A stretch of 64,000 nucleotides of DNA, from the NCBI RefSeq assembly GCF_002902725.1, contig NZ_PPRT01000043.1, forward strand, positions 1 to 64,000. The letters run 5' to 3'. This stretch comes from Staphylococcus caprae. Lineage in GTDB: Bacteria; Bacillota; Bacilli; Staphylococcales; Staphylococcaceae. Both the position numbers and the translations under genes were made by a program. A model generated the notes under the pieces. The model saw only the letters and a program-made list of their open reading frames with translations, did not search any database and was not told where the DNA came from. Of the stretch, positions 44,682 to 53,666 are shown piece after piece. Positions within the stretch are counted from its first letter, which is position 1. The number at the start of each line of letters is the position of its first letter.

Positions 44682-45581
44682 ATGTTTGATTCAATTAGAG
44701 AGACAATAGATTATTCGGTTGAAAATAACATTACATTCGCTGATATTATGATCAACGAAGAAATGGAAAGAGAAGGCATATCACGCGATGAAGTACGTGA
44801 ACGCATGAAACAAAATCTTGAAGTTATGCGTGACGCTGTTGAAAAAGGAACAACAGGTGAAGGTGTAGAAAGTGTTACAGGTTATACAGGACACGATGCA
44901 GCTAAACTTCGTGACTACAATGAAAAGAATCATGCGCTATCTGGCCGAGAAATGATTGAGGCTGTGAAAGGCGCTGTTGCTACTAATGAAGTTAACGCAG
45001 CAATGGGTATTATCTGTGCTACACCTACAGCTGGTTCATCGGGAACTATTCCCGGCGTACTTTTCAAACTAGAAAAAACACACGATTTAACAGAAGATCA
45101 AATGGTAGACTTCCTTTTCACTTCAGCATTATTTGGACGTGTTGTAGCGAATAATGCAAGTGTTGCAGGTGCAACAGGTGGTTGCCAAGCAGAAGTAGGT
45201 TCTGCATCAGCAATGGCAGCTGCAGCTTCAGTGGCTATCTTCAAAGGTACACCAGAACAATCTGGTCATGCGATGGCACTTGCAATAAGTAACCTATTAG
45301 GTTTAGTTTGTGACCCAGTAGCAGGATTAGTTGAAATTCCTTGCGTAATGAGAAACGCAATTGGTTCAGGTAACGCATTAATTTCAGCAGACCTTGCATT
45401 AGCTGGTGTAGAAAGTCGTATTCCAGTGGACGAAGTAATTGGTGCAATGGACAGAGTTGGCCGTAACTTGCCAGCATCTCTTCGTGAAACTGGTTTAGGT
45501 GGCTTAGCAGGTACACCAACTGGCGAAGAAATTAAACGTAAGATTTTCGGTGAAGCTGACAATATGGTGAATAATAAATAA
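44682..45581 (+). CDS. sdaAA: L-serine dehydratase, iron-sulfur-dependent, alpha subunit
   Basis: A 299-residue subunit that holds the [4Fe-4S] cluster. MGIICATPTAGSSGTIPGVL (about residues 107-126), GGCQAEVGSASAMAAAA (about 167-183) and LVCDPVAGLVEIPCVMRNA (about 207-225) supply the cluster cysteines and substrate contacts; LGGLAGTPTGEEI ends the domain. GAGGGGGA lies before the ATG, 12 bases after sdaAB. Pyruvate formed here feeds CidC, D-lactate dehydrogenase and other pyruvate users. Confidence 0.94.
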   Translation: MFDSIRETIDYSVENNITFADIMINEEMEREGISRDEVRERMKQNLEVMRDAVEKGTTGEGVESVTGYTGHDAAKLRDYNEKNHALSGREMIEAVKGAVATNEVNAAMGIICATPTAGSSGTIPGVLFKLEKTHDLTEDQMVDFLFTSALFGRVVANNASVAGATGGCQAEVGSASAMAAAASVAIFKGTPEQSGHAMALAISNLLGLVCDPVAGLVEIPCVMRNAIGSGNALISADLALAGVESRIPVDEVIGAMDRVGRNLPASLRETGLGGLAGTPTGEEIKRKIFGEADNMVNNK

Positions 45582-45596
45582 ATGATAAATTGAAAT

Positions 45597-45646
45597 TTAA
45601 AGCATTTAGGTTTTGTTTGGAAAAGCAAAGCTTAAGTGCTTTTTTA
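45597..45646 (+). terminator. Terminator of the sda operon
   Basis: AAAGCATTTAGG (about 45599-45610) pairs with CTTAAGTGCTTT (45631-45642) with mismatches, followed by TTTT. Moderately convincing. Confidence 0.6.
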
Positions 45647-45764
45647 GTATCAACAAGGATAAGTCCCTCGCACTCCTTTATAAATCGCGAATGAATAAAT
45701 TCAGTAAACGCTTCTTTACAAAACAAGGGCCCCAATCTAAAATAACTTAAAAGGGGCTGATGCA

Positions 45765-45941
45765 ATGCTAAGATTGTTTCTTATCTTTATTGCATTCATC
45801 ATTAACATGACGATAACTTATTTGGGAACTACGGAGGGAACATGGGTCAACTTATTATTTAAATCGTTATCGCTAAGTATGATTCTTGTATTTATGTTCT
45901 ACTATATTCGTTTTGTTATTGAGAATAGAAATAAAGAATGA
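45765..45941 (+). CDS. Small two-helix membrane protein, unknown
   Basis: A 58-residue protein starting at ATG 45765 with AAGGGGCTGA upstream. Two hydrophobic helices (about residues 3-20 and 29-50) flank GTTEGTWVN, and the tail is RNRNKE. It belongs to no family that I can name. The stop codon lies in the 5' arm of the following hairpin. It stands alone between the sda operon and the convergent acetyltransferase gene. Confidence 0.65.
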   Translation: MLRLFLIFIAFIINMTITYLGTTEGTWVNLLFKSLSLSMILVFMFYYIRFVIENRNKE

Positions 45942-45985
45942 AGTTGAACTAAGTAGTTTATTATAGCTCAACTTCATTCTTTTTA
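45934..45985. terminator. Bidirectional terminator
   Basis: AAAGAATGAAGTTGA (45934-45948) pairs with TCAACTTCATTCTTT (45968-45982). It separates the small membrane protein gene from the convergent acetyltransferase gene and overlaps both gene ends. Confidence 0.85.
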
Positions 45986-46474
45986 TTTGTATAAATCTAG
46001 CTGATAAAATGCTAAATCTAACCATCTTTCAAATTTGTAACCTACATTCGTGATTGTTCCAGCGTGAGTGAAATTAAATTTCTTGTGTAATTGAATACTT
46101 CCTTCATTTGAAGCATCAATACCAGCTACAATCGTGCGATAATTGTTGTCTTTAGCGTGTTGAATGAGTGTGGTTAATAATTGTGAAGCGATACCTTGAC
46201 CACGATATTTGGGATCTACATATATAGAATGTTCAATCGAATAAAGGTACGCAGGCCAATCTCTAAAGGAACCATATGTTGCATATCCTACAATATGGTT
46301 ATCCTTAACATAGACCCATATGGGCTCATCGGCCATTGCCTTCGCTTCAAACCACTGTACTCGTTCTTCTAATTCTTTAGGATCATAAGTGTATATAGCA
46401 GTAGTATTAATGATTGCATCATTATAAATATTTAAAATATCAGGTAAATCCTCTTTTCTAGCAAATCGTATCAT
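45983..46474 (-). CDS. GNAT acetyltransferase, phosphinothricin acetyltransferase-like
   Basis: A 163-residue N-acetyltransferase. IRFARKEDLPDILNIYNDAI opens the fold. The acetyl-CoA loop is YVDPKYRGQGIASQLL (RGQGIA, about residues 94-99), and SNEGSIQLHKKFNFTHAG contains the typical beta-bulge region. INTTAIYTYDPKELEERV and the aromatic C-terminus (FERWLDLAFYQLDL) place it in the PAT/YncA group, which acetylates amino acid analogues or methionine derivatives. The true substrate is not known. GAGGGATG precedes the ATG at 46474. Confidence 0.87.
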   Translation of the reverse strand: MIRFARKEDLPDILNIYNDAIINTTAIYTYDPKELEERVQWFEAKAMADEPIWVYVKDNHIVGYATYGSFRDWPAYLYSIEHSIYVDPKYRGQGIASQLLTTLIQHAKDNNYRTIVAGIDASNEGSIQLHKKFNFTHAGTITNVGYKFERWLDLAFYQLDLYK

Positions 46475-46684
46475 TTACATCCCTCTTTTCATATTTCTTT
46501 TCATTAAAAACCAATTTACATGAGTAATCAATAACTTGTTAAGTTCTATTACATTATGTTTAAAAAGAAAATGTTTATCAGCAAGTTAAACTAAGTCACT
46601 CATGTTGGTGTTGAAAAATAATGCTATACTAAATTTAAAATCATATTTATTCATTGAGAAATATAATTTAAAGGAGTTACTGAA

Positions 46685-47296
46685 ATGAAAAAATGGACGA
46701 GTCATTTAATGACGTTCATAGGCATATTGTTAATCATCCTAGCAATTTATTTGTTCGCAAAGCCACATATTGATAATTATTTCCATGATAAAGATAATAA
46801 TAATAAAATCGAACAATATGATAAAGATGAAAAAAAGGATGTCTCAACAAAACATAAAAAGCCTACAATTCCAAAAGATAAATCTAAAATGGCAGGTTAC
46901 ATTGAAGTGCCAGACGCTGAAATTAAAGAACCTGTATATCCAGGACCCGCCACGCCTGAGCAACTCAATAGAGGTGTAAGCTTTGCAGAAGGCGATGAAT
47001 CACTTGATCAACAAAACATTGCAATCGCTGGTCATACATTTACTGACCGCCCGCATTATCAATTTACAAATTTAAAGGCTGCTAAGAAAGGGAGTAAAGT
47101 ATATTTCAAAGTAGGTAACGAAGTTAGAAAGTATAAAATGACGAAAATTCATGATGTCGATCCTACAGAAGTGAAAGTATTAGATGAACATAAAGGTAAG
47201 AAGAATCAATTAACACTAATCACTTGCGATGATTATAATGAACAAACAGGTGTTTGGGAAAAACGTAAAATATTTGTAGCAACACAAGTAAATTAA
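46685..47296 (+). CDS. srtA: Sortase A
   Basis: A 203-residue membrane-anchored class A transpeptidase that cleaves LPXTG surface proteins and joins them to the peptidoglycan cross-bridge. An N-terminal anchor helix (about residues 7-25) is followed by a Lys/Asp-rich linker. Catalytic residues are His117 (AGHTFTDRP), Cys181 (LTLITCDDYN) and Arg194 (WEKRKIFVA). Calcium-binding acidic residues (EGDESLD) are also present. AAGGAG precedes the ATG. It is monocistronic, as in other staphylococci. Confidence 0.96.
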   Translation: MKKWTSHLMTFIGILLIILAIYLFAKPHIDNYFHDKDNNNKIEQYDKDEKKDVSTKHKKPTIPKDKSKMAGYIEVPDAEIKEPVYPGPATPEQLNRGVSFAEGDESLDQQNIAIAGHTFTDRPHYQFTNLKAAKKGSKVYFKVGNEVRKYKMTKIHDVDPTEVKVLDEHKGKKNQLTLITCDDYNEQTGVWEKRKIFVATQVN

Positions 47297-47313
47297 TGTT
47301 GAACGATACGTAC

Positions 47314-47420
47314 GAGGCTGGGATATCATTTGGTATCTCAGCTTTTTATGAAATTCTGCAAACCATGCAAGTTGGGCGTGGCGCAACGAAAATCATTTGA
47401 CTAAATGACATGTCTGACTC
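47314..47420. repeat. Internally deleted copy of the composite repeat
   Basis: The opening hairpin GAGGCTGGGATATCATTT, then GGTATCTCAGC, is followed directly by AAATTCTGCAAACCATGCAA and GTTGGGCGTGGCGCAACGAA, the end part of the full repeat. The central STAR core is missing. The opening hairpin could terminate srtA. Confidence 0.7.
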
Positions 47421-47562
47421 ACACACGTGTTTGTTTTTTTATGATATGAAATGTCTTTCAAAAGTTGAATATAGTTTCAGTGTCTTGCCATGAACTTCAT
47501 TACTCTTAATCTCAAAGATATAATGAGGATAAAGTTGTTCACATAAAGGGGATGCAAGAAAT

Positions 47563-48366
47563 ATGATAAGTGCAATTGCAGTTGATATGGACGGCACATT
47601 TTTAGATTCAAACAAGCAATTTGATGAAACACGCTTTGAGCGTATCTTTAAGAAATTAAGGGAGAACCATATTCAATTTATAGCGGCTAGCGGCAATCAA
47701 TATGCTAAGTTAAAGTCAATCTTTGGTGTTAGAGATATGTTTTTTATTTCTGAAAATGGAGCAGTCATTTATAAAGGGAATCAATTATATAATTACCGTA
47801 GCTTTAATCGTAAAGAATTTCAAAATGTGGTCGATTATCTAAATATTGATCAAAACATGAAAGAGTTAATTGTATGTGGTATAAAAAGTGCATATATTTT
47901 AAAGAACACTTCCGACACGTTTAAAGAAGACGCTTATTTTTATTATCATCAGTTGGAAGAAATTGATTCATTGCAAGAATTACCTCAAGATGATTATGTG
48001 AAGATAGCATTTAATATTAATCGTAGAACGCATCCTCATGTTGATGAAGCATTGAACGAGACTTTTAAAGATACCATTCAACTTGTATCTAGTGGTCATG
48101 ACAGTATAGACGTGATTATGCCAAATATGACAAAAGGACAAGCATTAACACGATTACTTAATGAGTGGGAAATGTCATCAGATGAATTAATGGCATTTGG
48201 TGATGCAAATAATGATAAAGACATGTTAGAACTAGCCAAACATAGTTACGTAATGGCCAATAGTAGTGATGCCTCACTTTTTGAAATTGCGAATAGTGTA
48301 GCGCCATCAAATGATGAACAAGGCGTTTTAACTACGATTGAAGAAAAAGTGTTAAAGCATTTATAA
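47563..48366 (+). CDS. HAD-superfamily (Cof-type) phosphatase
   Basis: A 267-residue cytoplasmic phosphatase. Motif I DMDGTFLDS has the nucleophile Asp8 and acid/base Asp10. Motif II Ser lies in FIAASGNQY. Motif III is the Lys of MTKGQAL, and motif IV is FGDANNDKDML. The Cof/IIB cap domain lies between. Such enzymes dephosphorylate sugar phosphates or cofactors; the substrate cannot be told. AAAGGGG precedes the ATG. Confidence 0.9.
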   Translation: MISAIAVDMDGTFLDSNKQFDETRFERIFKKLRENHIQFIAASGNQYAKLKSIFGVRDMFFISENGAVIYKGNQLYNYRSFNRKEFQNVVDYLNIDQNMKELIVCGIKSAYILKNTSDTFKEDAYFYYHQLEEIDSLQELPQDDYVKIAFNINRRTHPHVDEALNETFKDTIQLVSSGHDSIDVIMPNMTKGQALTRLLNEWEMSSDELMAFGDANNDKDMLELAKHSYVMANSSDASLFEIANSVAPSNDEQGVLTTIEEKVLKHL

Positions 48367-48373
48367 GAATATG

Positions 48374-48418
48374 AAAAGGTGAGACAGCGATATTAATGCT
48401 ATATCTCACCTTTTTTAA
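48374..48418. terminator. Bidirectional terminator between the HAD gene and ddh
   Basis: AAAAGGTGAGA (48374-48384) pairs with TCTCACCTTTT (48403-48413), followed by TT. Confidence 0.85.
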
Positions 48419-48422
48419 TATA

Positions 48423-49415
48423 TTAATTTAAACGTGTATCACAAGTGCCTGTTTGAATCACAGATAATGCTGCGTTCAAGCCACCTTCAACTAAGTTTTG
48501 TACTGCTTCGTCTGAGAAGAACGCGATGTGAGGTGTCATTAAAATGTTTTCATGTCTAATGAGTTCTAACAATGTTTGGTCTTCAATTGTTTTATTTGTC
48601 CAATCGAATGTGAAGTAGTCGGCTTCATTTTCATAAGTATCGATGGCAGCACCATATAAAGTACCATTGTTCACAGCTTCGATAAGGTCAGGTGTGTTAA
48701 TAACAGCGCCACGAGCAGCATTGACTAGCACAGCACCTTTCTTAACTTTCGCAAACATTTCTTTATCAAATAGATGGAAGCTTTCTTTATTAGCAGGAAC
48801 GTGAAGTGAGATAATATCTGCATCTTTAATCGCTTCTTCAACTGAATCCTTATACTCTAAGAAATCTAGAGAATCATTTGGATATGCATCGTAGCCAACA
48901 ACTTTTGCACCGAAACCTGCATAGATTTTACCAGTTGCAGCTCCAATACGACCTGTACCAATAATCGCAACGGTCATATTTTTAACAGGTTTAGACATTA
49001 TAGGTGCAGCCCAAGTGAAGTTATGATCTTGTACGCGTCTTTCAATAGCTGGGAATTTACGCACAAGTTGTAAAGCAATAGAAACTGAATATTCGGCGAT
49101 TGTCTCAGGTGAATAACTAGGAATGTTAGAAATAACAATACCATGTTTTTTAGCAAGATCTAAATCATACATATCAAATCCTGCAGTACGTTGAGCGATT
49201 TGTTTGATGCCGTAAGCTTCTAATTTAGGGTAAACTTCATCTTCCAATTTACCAAATTGCATTGTAGTGACACCGTCGTAGTCTTTAAGTTGATCTACAG
49301 TATCTTTACTTAAAAGGTCAGTAGAAGTTGTCACTTCAATATTATTTTTTTCACCCCAATTTAATGCCATTTCTTTCTCATATTCGCGTGTACCGAAAAA
49401 CATAATTCTTGTCAT
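48423..49415 (-). CDS. ddh: D-lactate dehydrogenase
   Basis: A 330-residue NAD-dependent D-2-hydroxyacid dehydrogenase that reduces pyruvate to D-lactate. The NAD motif is [15 protein letters not shown] (about residues 149-163), the catalytic Arg is in [10 protein letters not shown], Glu in [10 protein letters not shown], and His in [12 protein letters not shown] (about 296). The fermentative enzyme regenerates NAD when respiration is limited. I start at ATG 49415 with GGGGGT upstream; the in-frame ATG at 49430 overlaps that site. The length equals S. aureus Ddh. Two Rex-type palindromes lie in the promoter region shared with the nitroreductase gene. Confidence 0.93.
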   Translation of the reverse strand: MTRIMFFGTREYEKEMALNWGEKNNIEVTTSTDLLSKDTVDQLKDYDGVTTMQFGKLEDEVYPKLEAYGIKQIAQRTAGFDMYDLDLAKKHGIVISNIPSYSPETIAEYSVSIALQLVRKFPAIERRVQDHNFTWAAPIMSKPVKNMTVAIIGTGRIGAATGKIYAGFGAKVVGYDAYPNDSLDFLEYKDSVEEAIKDADIISLHVPANKESFHLFDKEMFAKVKKGAVLVNAARGAVINTPDLIEAVNNGTLYGAAIDTYENEADYFTFDWTNKTIEDQTLLELIRHENILMTPHIAFFSDEAVQNLVEGGLNAALSVIQTGTCDTRLN

Positions 49416-49518
49416 TAAAAATACCCCCATTTCTAAAAAAAATAAAAAAACAATAATAACAATAAGTTATCTAGATAAAAAATAATTAAGTAAGACTAAA
49501 ACTTACAAACCTATTATA

Positions 49519-49536
49519 TTGTGAAAGTTTTCACAA
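49519..49536. promoter_or_regulatory. Rex-type operator 1 between ddh and the nitroreductase gene
   Basis: TTGTGAAAGTTTTCACAA has two perfect arms and differs from TTGTGAAWWWWTTCACAA only by a G in the centre. It lies about 104 bases from the ddh start. Confidence 0.75.
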
Positions 49537-49567
49537 ATCAAGAAAGAACATATTGTCGAGAAAGAAA

Positions 49568-49587
49568 AATGTGAAAATATTCACATT
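49568..49587. promoter_or_regulatory. Rex-type operator 2 between ddh and the nitroreductase gene
   Basis: AATGTGAAAATATTCACATT is a perfect 8-base dyad that fits the Rex box except at the outer T/A bases. With operator 1, 32 bases away, it could bind a pair of Rex dimers. Confidence 0.7.
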
Positions 49588-49699
49588 AATGATAAACGTG
49601 TCACTTTTTAAGAAAGAAATCAATTACTTTTGTTGTGTATAAAAGTCATTTATACTTTCTTTATGAAAAGAATCGATTAGTAGGAGGATGAACATTTAA

Positions 49700-50362
49700 A
49701 TGAGTAGTATGAATCAAAAGATTATTGATGCGTTTGAATTTAGACATGCAACGAAACAATTTGATCCATCTAAAAAGGTTAGCGATGAAGACTTTGAAAC
49801 AATATTGGAATCAGGTAGATTGTCACCAAGTTCTTTAGGTTTAGAACCTTGGCATTTTGTAGTAGTTCAAAGTGAAACATTGAGAGATAAATTAAAGCCT
49901 TATAGTTGGGGTGCTCAAAAGCAATTAGATACCGCAAGTCACTTTGTATTAATTTTTGCACGTAAAAATGTAACATCTCACTCAGATTATGTTCAAAATC
50001 TTATCCGAGGCGTTAAAGAATATGAAGAAAGTACCATTCCAGCAGTAGAGGAAAAATTTGATAACTTCCAAACAAACTTCCATATTAATGACAATGAGCG
50101 TACATTATATGATTGGGCAAGTAAACAAACATACATCGCTTTAGGAAATATGATGACTACAGCGGCGCTATTAGGTGTAGATTCATGCCCAATGGAAGGA
50201 TTTGATTTAGATAAAGTTACTGAAATTTTATCAGAAGAAGGAATTCTTGATACTGAACATTTTGGTATTTCAGTCATGGTTGGTTTTGGCTATAGAGCTG
50301 AAGAGCCCGCGCACGGTAAAGTCCGTCAAAGTAAAGATGATGTCATTAGTTGGATAGAATAA
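49700..50362 (+). CDS. NAD(P)H nitroreductase family protein
   Basis: A 220-residue FMN-dependent oxidoreductase of the NfsB/DrgA type. [14 protein letters not shown] (about residues 13-26) is the FMN-binding start. [19 protein letters not shown] (about 39-57) and [22 protein letters not shown] (shown as [13 protein letters not shown] then VDSCPMEGF) are typical. It probably reduces nitroaromatics, quinones or similar acceptors with NAD(P)H. TAGGAGGATG precedes the ATG. It is divergent from ddh, with two Rex-type sites between them, which suggests joint redox control. Confidence 0.9.
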   Translation: MSSMNQKIIDAFEFRHATKQFDPSKKVSDEDFETILESGRLSPSSLGLEPWHFVVVQSETLRDKLKPYSWGAQKQLDTASHFVLIFARKNVTSHSDYVQNLIRGVKEYEESTIPAVEEKFDNFQTNFHINDNERTLYDWASKQTYIALGNMMTTAALLGVDSCPMEGFDLDKVTEILSEEGILDTEHFGISVMVGFGYRAEEPAHGKVRQSKDDVISWIE

Positions 50363-50379
50363 AATGCTATATTTATCTT

Positions 50380-50418
50380 TAGATTCTAGAACTCAAACTT
50401 CTAGAATCTATTTTTCTT
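50380..50418 (+). terminator. Terminator of the nitroreductase gene
   Basis: AGATTCTAGAA (50381-50391) pairs with TTCTAGAATCT (50399-50409), followed by ATTTTTCTTTT. Confidence 0.85.
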
Positions 50419-50557
50419 TTTCAATAAAATATAAAAATTTTGTGTAGTGAATAACACATTGCTAAGTGGGTATATCACATATGTGACTTCTTTTAGAAAT
50501 AGTATAAACACATCATTTTGAAAATAGATTAAAAGAGGTTAGAATTAAAAATACGAA

Positions 50558-50573
50558 AAGTAAACGTTTACAT
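50558..50573 (+). promoter_or_regulatory. Putative cre (CcpA) site upstream of the aldehyde dehydrogenase gene
   Basis: AAGTAAACGTTTACAT contains the perfect palindrome GTAAACGTTTAC and misses the cre consensus at one position. It lies 71 bases upstream of the start codon. A second palindrome, TCACATATGTGA, at 50477-50488 has no known reader. Confidence 0.65.
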
Positions 50574-50643
50574 TTTTCATAGATTCAAAATTTACGAAAG
50601 ATAGTTTCAATAAATTAATTATCACTATAAAGGATGGATTAAA

Positions 50644-52137
50644 ATGGCAAATATTAACGTTAGATATTATATCGATGAAAATTATGGCTTGTTTATAAAT
50701 AACGAATTCCAAGCAAGTGGTAGTGGTGAAACAATCACAGTAACAAATCCTGCGAATGGTGAAGATTTAGCTAAAGTTGCTCGCGCAGGTAAAGAAGACG
50801 TAGATAAAGCAGTTCAAGCTGCGCATGATGCGTTTGACAGTTGGAGTAAAATTTCTAAAGCAGAACGCGCAGACTATTTATCAGAAATTGGTCGTCGCAT
50901 TCATGAAAAAGCTGAACACTTAGCAACAGTAGAATCATTACAAAATGGTAAACCTTACCGTGAAACTTCTACTATTGATGTGCCTCAAGCAGCTGAACAA
51001 TTTAAATATTTCGCAAGTGTATTAACTACTGATGAAGGCACAGTTAATGAAATTGATGAAAACACAATGAGTTTAGTAGTCAATGAACCAGTTGGTGTGG
51101 TAGGTGCAGTTGTAGCATGGAACTTCCCAATCTTATTAGCATCTTGGAAATTAGGTCCAGCACTAGCTGCAGGAAATACAGTTGTTATTCAACCATCATC
51201 TTCTACACCTTTATCTTTAATTGAACTTGCAAAAATCTTCCAAGAAGTACTACCTAAAGGTGTAGTTAACGTATTAACTGGTAAAGGATCTGAATCAGGT
51301 GACGCAATCTTTAACCATGAAGGTGTAGATAAATTATCATTCACAGGTTCAACAGATGTAGGTTATGGCGTAGCTAAAGCTGGAGCTGAGCGCATTGTAC
51401 CTACAACATTAGAGCTTGGTGGTAAAAGTGCGAACATCATATTTGATGATGCAAACTTAGATCAAGTAGTTGAAGGCGTACAATTAGGTATTCTATTTAA
51501 CCAAGGTGAAGTATGTAGTGCCGGTTCAAGATTACTCGTACAATCTTCAATATATGATAAATTATTACCTAAATTAAAAGAAGCATTCGAAAATATCAAA
51601 GTGGGCGATCCATTTGATGAAGATGTGAAAATGAGTGCTCAAACTGGTCCAGACCAATTAGAAAAAATTCAAAGTTATGTAAAAATTGCTGAAGAAGATG
51701 ATAAAGCGAATATCCTCACTGGCGGTCATCGAATTACTGATAATGGACTAGATAAAGGTTATTATTTTGAACCTACAATCATTGAATTAAAAGATAATGG
51801 ACATAAACTTGCTCAAGAAGAAATTTTCGGTCCAGTATTAGTTGTTGAAAAATTCGATGATGAACAACAAGCAATTGATATCGCAAATGATTCAGAATAC
51901 GGTCTAGCAGGTGGTATCTTTACTACAAATATCAACCGTGCGTTAAATGTTTCTAAAGCAATGAGAACAGGACGTATCTGGATTAACACTTACAATCAAA
52001 TCCCAGCAGGTGCACCATTCGGCGGTTATAAAAAATCTGGTATCGGTCGAGAAGTATATAAAGATGCTATTAAAAACTATCAACAAGTTAAAAATATCTT
52101 CATCGATACAAGTGACCAACCCAATGGTATGTATTAA
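50644..52137 (+). CDS. NAD-dependent aldehyde dehydrogenase (AldA type)
   Basis: A 497-residue aldehyde dehydrogenase. Coenzyme contacts are in [19 protein letters not shown] (about 159-177) and FTGSTDVG. General base Glu257 is in [10 protein letters not shown] and nucleophile Cys291 is in [24 protein letters not shown] ends the catalytic domain. The GEVCSAGSR form and length resemble betaine- and acetaldehyde-type enzymes; the closest staphylococcal relative by eye is AldA. It oxidises an aldehyde to the acid with NAD. AAAGGATGG lies before the ATG. The gene is alone, with a strong cre-like site upstream. Confidence 0.9.
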   Translation: MANINVRYYIDENYGLFINNEFQASGSGETITVTNPANGEDLAKVARAGKEDVDKAVQAAHDAFDSWSKISKAERADYLSEIGRRIHEKAEHLATVESLQNGKPYRETSTIDVPQAAEQFKYFASVLTTDEGTVNEIDENTMSLVVNEPVGVVGAVVAWNFPILLASWKLGPALAAGNTVVIQPSSSTPLSLIELAKIFQEVLPKGVVNVLTGKGSESGDAIFNHEGVDKLSFTGSTDVGYGVAKAGAERIVPTTLELGGKSANIIFDDANLDQVVEGVQLGILFNQGEVCSAGSRLLVQSSIYDKLLPKLKEAFENIKVGDPFDEDVKMSAQTGPDQLEKIQSYVKIAEEDDKANILTGGHRITDNGLDKGYYFEPTIIELKDNGHKLAQEEIFGPVLVVEKFDDEQQAIDIANDSEYGLAGGIFTTNINRALNVSKAMRTGRIWINTYNQIPAGAPFGGYKKSGIGREVYKDAIKNYQQVKNIFIDTSDQPNGMY

Positions 52138-52156
52138 TTAAGATGAAAACTTCAAA

Positions 52157-52190
52157 TAAAAAAGAGGGCGTAATGCCCTCTTTTTATACT
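52157..52190. terminator. Terminator of the aldehyde dehydrogenase gene
   Basis: AAAAAGAGGGC (52159-52169) pairs with GCCCTCTTTTT (52175-52185), a compact perfect stem. It can act in both directions. Confidence 0.9.
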
Positions 52191-52226
52191 GTCTGCAAAG
52201 ATTGAACTTTGTAGGCAGTTTTATTT
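52189..52226. terminator. Second hairpin, for the convergent VOC gene
   Basis: ACTGTCTGCAAAG (52188-52200) pairs with CTTTGTAGGCAGT (52207-52219) with small mismatches. It lies just after the previous hairpin, on the side of the minus-strand VOC gene. Confidence 0.6.
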
Positions 52227-52245
52227 ATACATAATTATAAAAAAT

Positions 52246-53052
52246 CTATTCAGGAACCACGTTTGTATCACTATGGATAGTAATATCAAATCCTTCGGGT
52301 GAAGTAACATGTGTTTCTTCTGAATTTGGTTTATATATGTCAATATGTGTTAAACCATAAGTGCTTTCGTTCGCTTCTCTTTTATGATTGGACTGCCAAG
52401 TATTGGCTGCAATATGGTGATGATATTTTTGTGTAGACATAAAGAGCGCCTGTGGGAAGTTAGAAATATGTTCTAATCCTAGTTCATCGATATAAAATGC
52501 ACGTGCTTGTCCTAAATTATGTGTTTTAAGATGTAAGTGACCGATTTTTCCATCTTTTGGCCATCCTTGCCATCCATCAGTCGAACGTTGTTCAATTAAA
52601 TCGTTAGCATCAACTTCTAGCGTATCCATCTTCACGAAACCATCACGCCATTGCCATTCATCAGTAGGCCGATCTTGATAAACTTCAATTCCATTTCCTT
52701 CTGGATCAGCAAAGTATAAAGCTTCGCTTACAAGGTGATCACCGCCACCCACGGCAATATTTAATTGAATTGCGTGATATAAGAAATTTGCCAAGTCTCT
52801 ACGTGTAGGTAAAAGAAAAGCAATATGGAATAAACCTGCTTCTCTAAAGCCAGGTTGGCGGCCGTCATGTAATTCTTGAAGAGTAAGGGTGTGCCCATTA
52901 GCACCTACATTCAATATAGTTTGTTGCGCATGTTGTGCTTTAATTGTAAATCCTAGCACAGTAGAGTAAAATTCAGTCATTTTATTTAAATCTTTAACGT
53001 TTAAAGTAATATTTGTAACTTGAGTTGCTTCAGTAGAATGGAATGAAGTCAT
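52246..53052 (-). CDS. Two-domain VOC/glyoxalase family protein (CatE-like)
   Basis: A 268-residue protein with two vicinal-oxygen-chelate modules. The first (about residues 9-125) begins THITLNV-like VTNITLNVKDLNKMTEFY and ends ALYFADPEGNGIEVYQDRP with the metal-binding Glu. The second (about 165-262) begins GKIGHLHLKTHNL and contains FMSTQKYHHHIAANTW. This resembles extradiol catechol 2,3-dioxygenase-like CatE proteins, which detoxify catechols or quinones in Bacillus. GGAGGTAA precedes the ATG. The substrate is unproven. Confidence 0.85.
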   Translation of the reverse strand: MTSFHSTEATQVTNITLNVKDLNKMTEFYSTVLGFTIKAQHAQQTILNVGANGHTLTLQELHDGRQPGFREAGLFHIAFLLPTRRDLANFLYHAIQLNIAVGGGDHLVSEALYFADPEGNGIEVYQDRPTDEWQWRDGFVKMDTLEVDANDLIEQRSTDGWQGWPKDGKIGHLHLKTHNLGQARAFYIDELGLEHISNFPQALFMSTQKYHHHIAANTWQSNHKREANESTYGLTHIDIYKPNSEETHVTSPEGFDITIHSDTNVVPE

Positions 53053-53151
53053 TTCGTCTTACCTCCTATGATGAAAAGTCACCATTGTTTAATATTTATA
53101 TCTAGTATAATTAATATACTATTAAAACATTTAATACGCAAGCTTTAATAT

Positions 53152-53192
53152 CTAAAAAAATTCCAAGAAGGTGAATACACTTCTTGGAAATT
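53152..53192 (-). terminator. Terminator of the small acetyltransferase gene
   Basis: TTCCAAGAAG (53161-53170) pairs with CTTCTTGGAA (53181-53190); on the minus strand it is followed by a T run. Confidence 0.82.
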
Positions 53193-53218
53193 GAATTACT
53201 ATTTATTTGTTACTTTTA

Positions 53219-53500
53219 TTAACCTAAATACACATCTTGTGCATGGTCATCTTTTTCTAAAACGTCTTTAGCGAATGGGCAAGATGCAATGATTTTTAAG
53301 TTGTTGTCACGTGCATATTCAACCACGCGATTGACTAATTTTTTACCTAAACCTTGTCCACCTAATTCATCTGATACACCTGTATGATCAATATCAATTT
53401 CGTTGTTATCTACTTCTTTGAAAGTGATAACTGCTTGTGGGTTATTTTCATCTTCCCCAACATAAAATTTATGATCGCCTTGTTTGATTTCTTCAGCCAT
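53219..53500 (-). CDS. Small GNAT-fold N-acetyltransferase (YjdJ/YidJ type)
   Basis: A 93-residue minimal GNAT domain of the GNAT_acetyltr_2/YjdJ group. HTGVSDELGGQGLGKKLVNRV (here HTGVSDELGGQGLG then KKLVNRV) carries the acetyl-CoA loop GGQGLG. IIASCPFAKDVLEK ends the fold with the conserved Cys-Pro-Phe. Members bind acetyl-CoA, but their substrates are unknown. AAAGGAGTGA lies before the ATG at 53500. Confidence 0.87.
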   Translation of the reverse strand: MAEEIKQGDHKFYVGEDENNPQAVITFKEVDNNEIDIDHTGVSDELGGQGLGKKLVNRVVEYARDNNLKIIASCPFAKDVLEKDDHAQDVYLG

Positions 53501-53630
53501 TTACGTTCACTCCTTTAAAAATGTATATACATATAAATATCACTTTTCATGATTTTTGAAACATTTTGAATACGCCACATGATTAATATATCGTTAGCTA
53601 TTGCTTTTTTGATAAGTAACCGATATAGTG

Positions 53631-53653
53631 ATAAACGAAATAATTACGCTTTA
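53631..53653. promoter_or_regulatory. Possible Zur box at the zinc lipoprotein gene
   Basis: ATAAACGAAATAATTACG followed by CTTTA matches the staphylococcal/Bacillus Zur palindrome (core CGTAATNATTACG) at 10 of 11 bases in the right arm and 7 of 11 in the left. It lies 14 bases before the TTG start, so a bound repressor would block transcription or initiation. Confidence 0.5.
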
Positions 53654-53666
53654 TGGGGGTCTCATT

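Noticed and set aside
45241-45765. Three antisense frames across the end of sdaAA
   Set aside because: They are shadows of sdaAA and its terminator; none has a binding site or recognisable domain.
50477-50488. TCACATATGTGA palindrome as a Rex or CRP site
   Set aside because: The half-site order is inverted relative to TGTGA-N6-TCACA, so it is not a Rex box. I know no reader for it.
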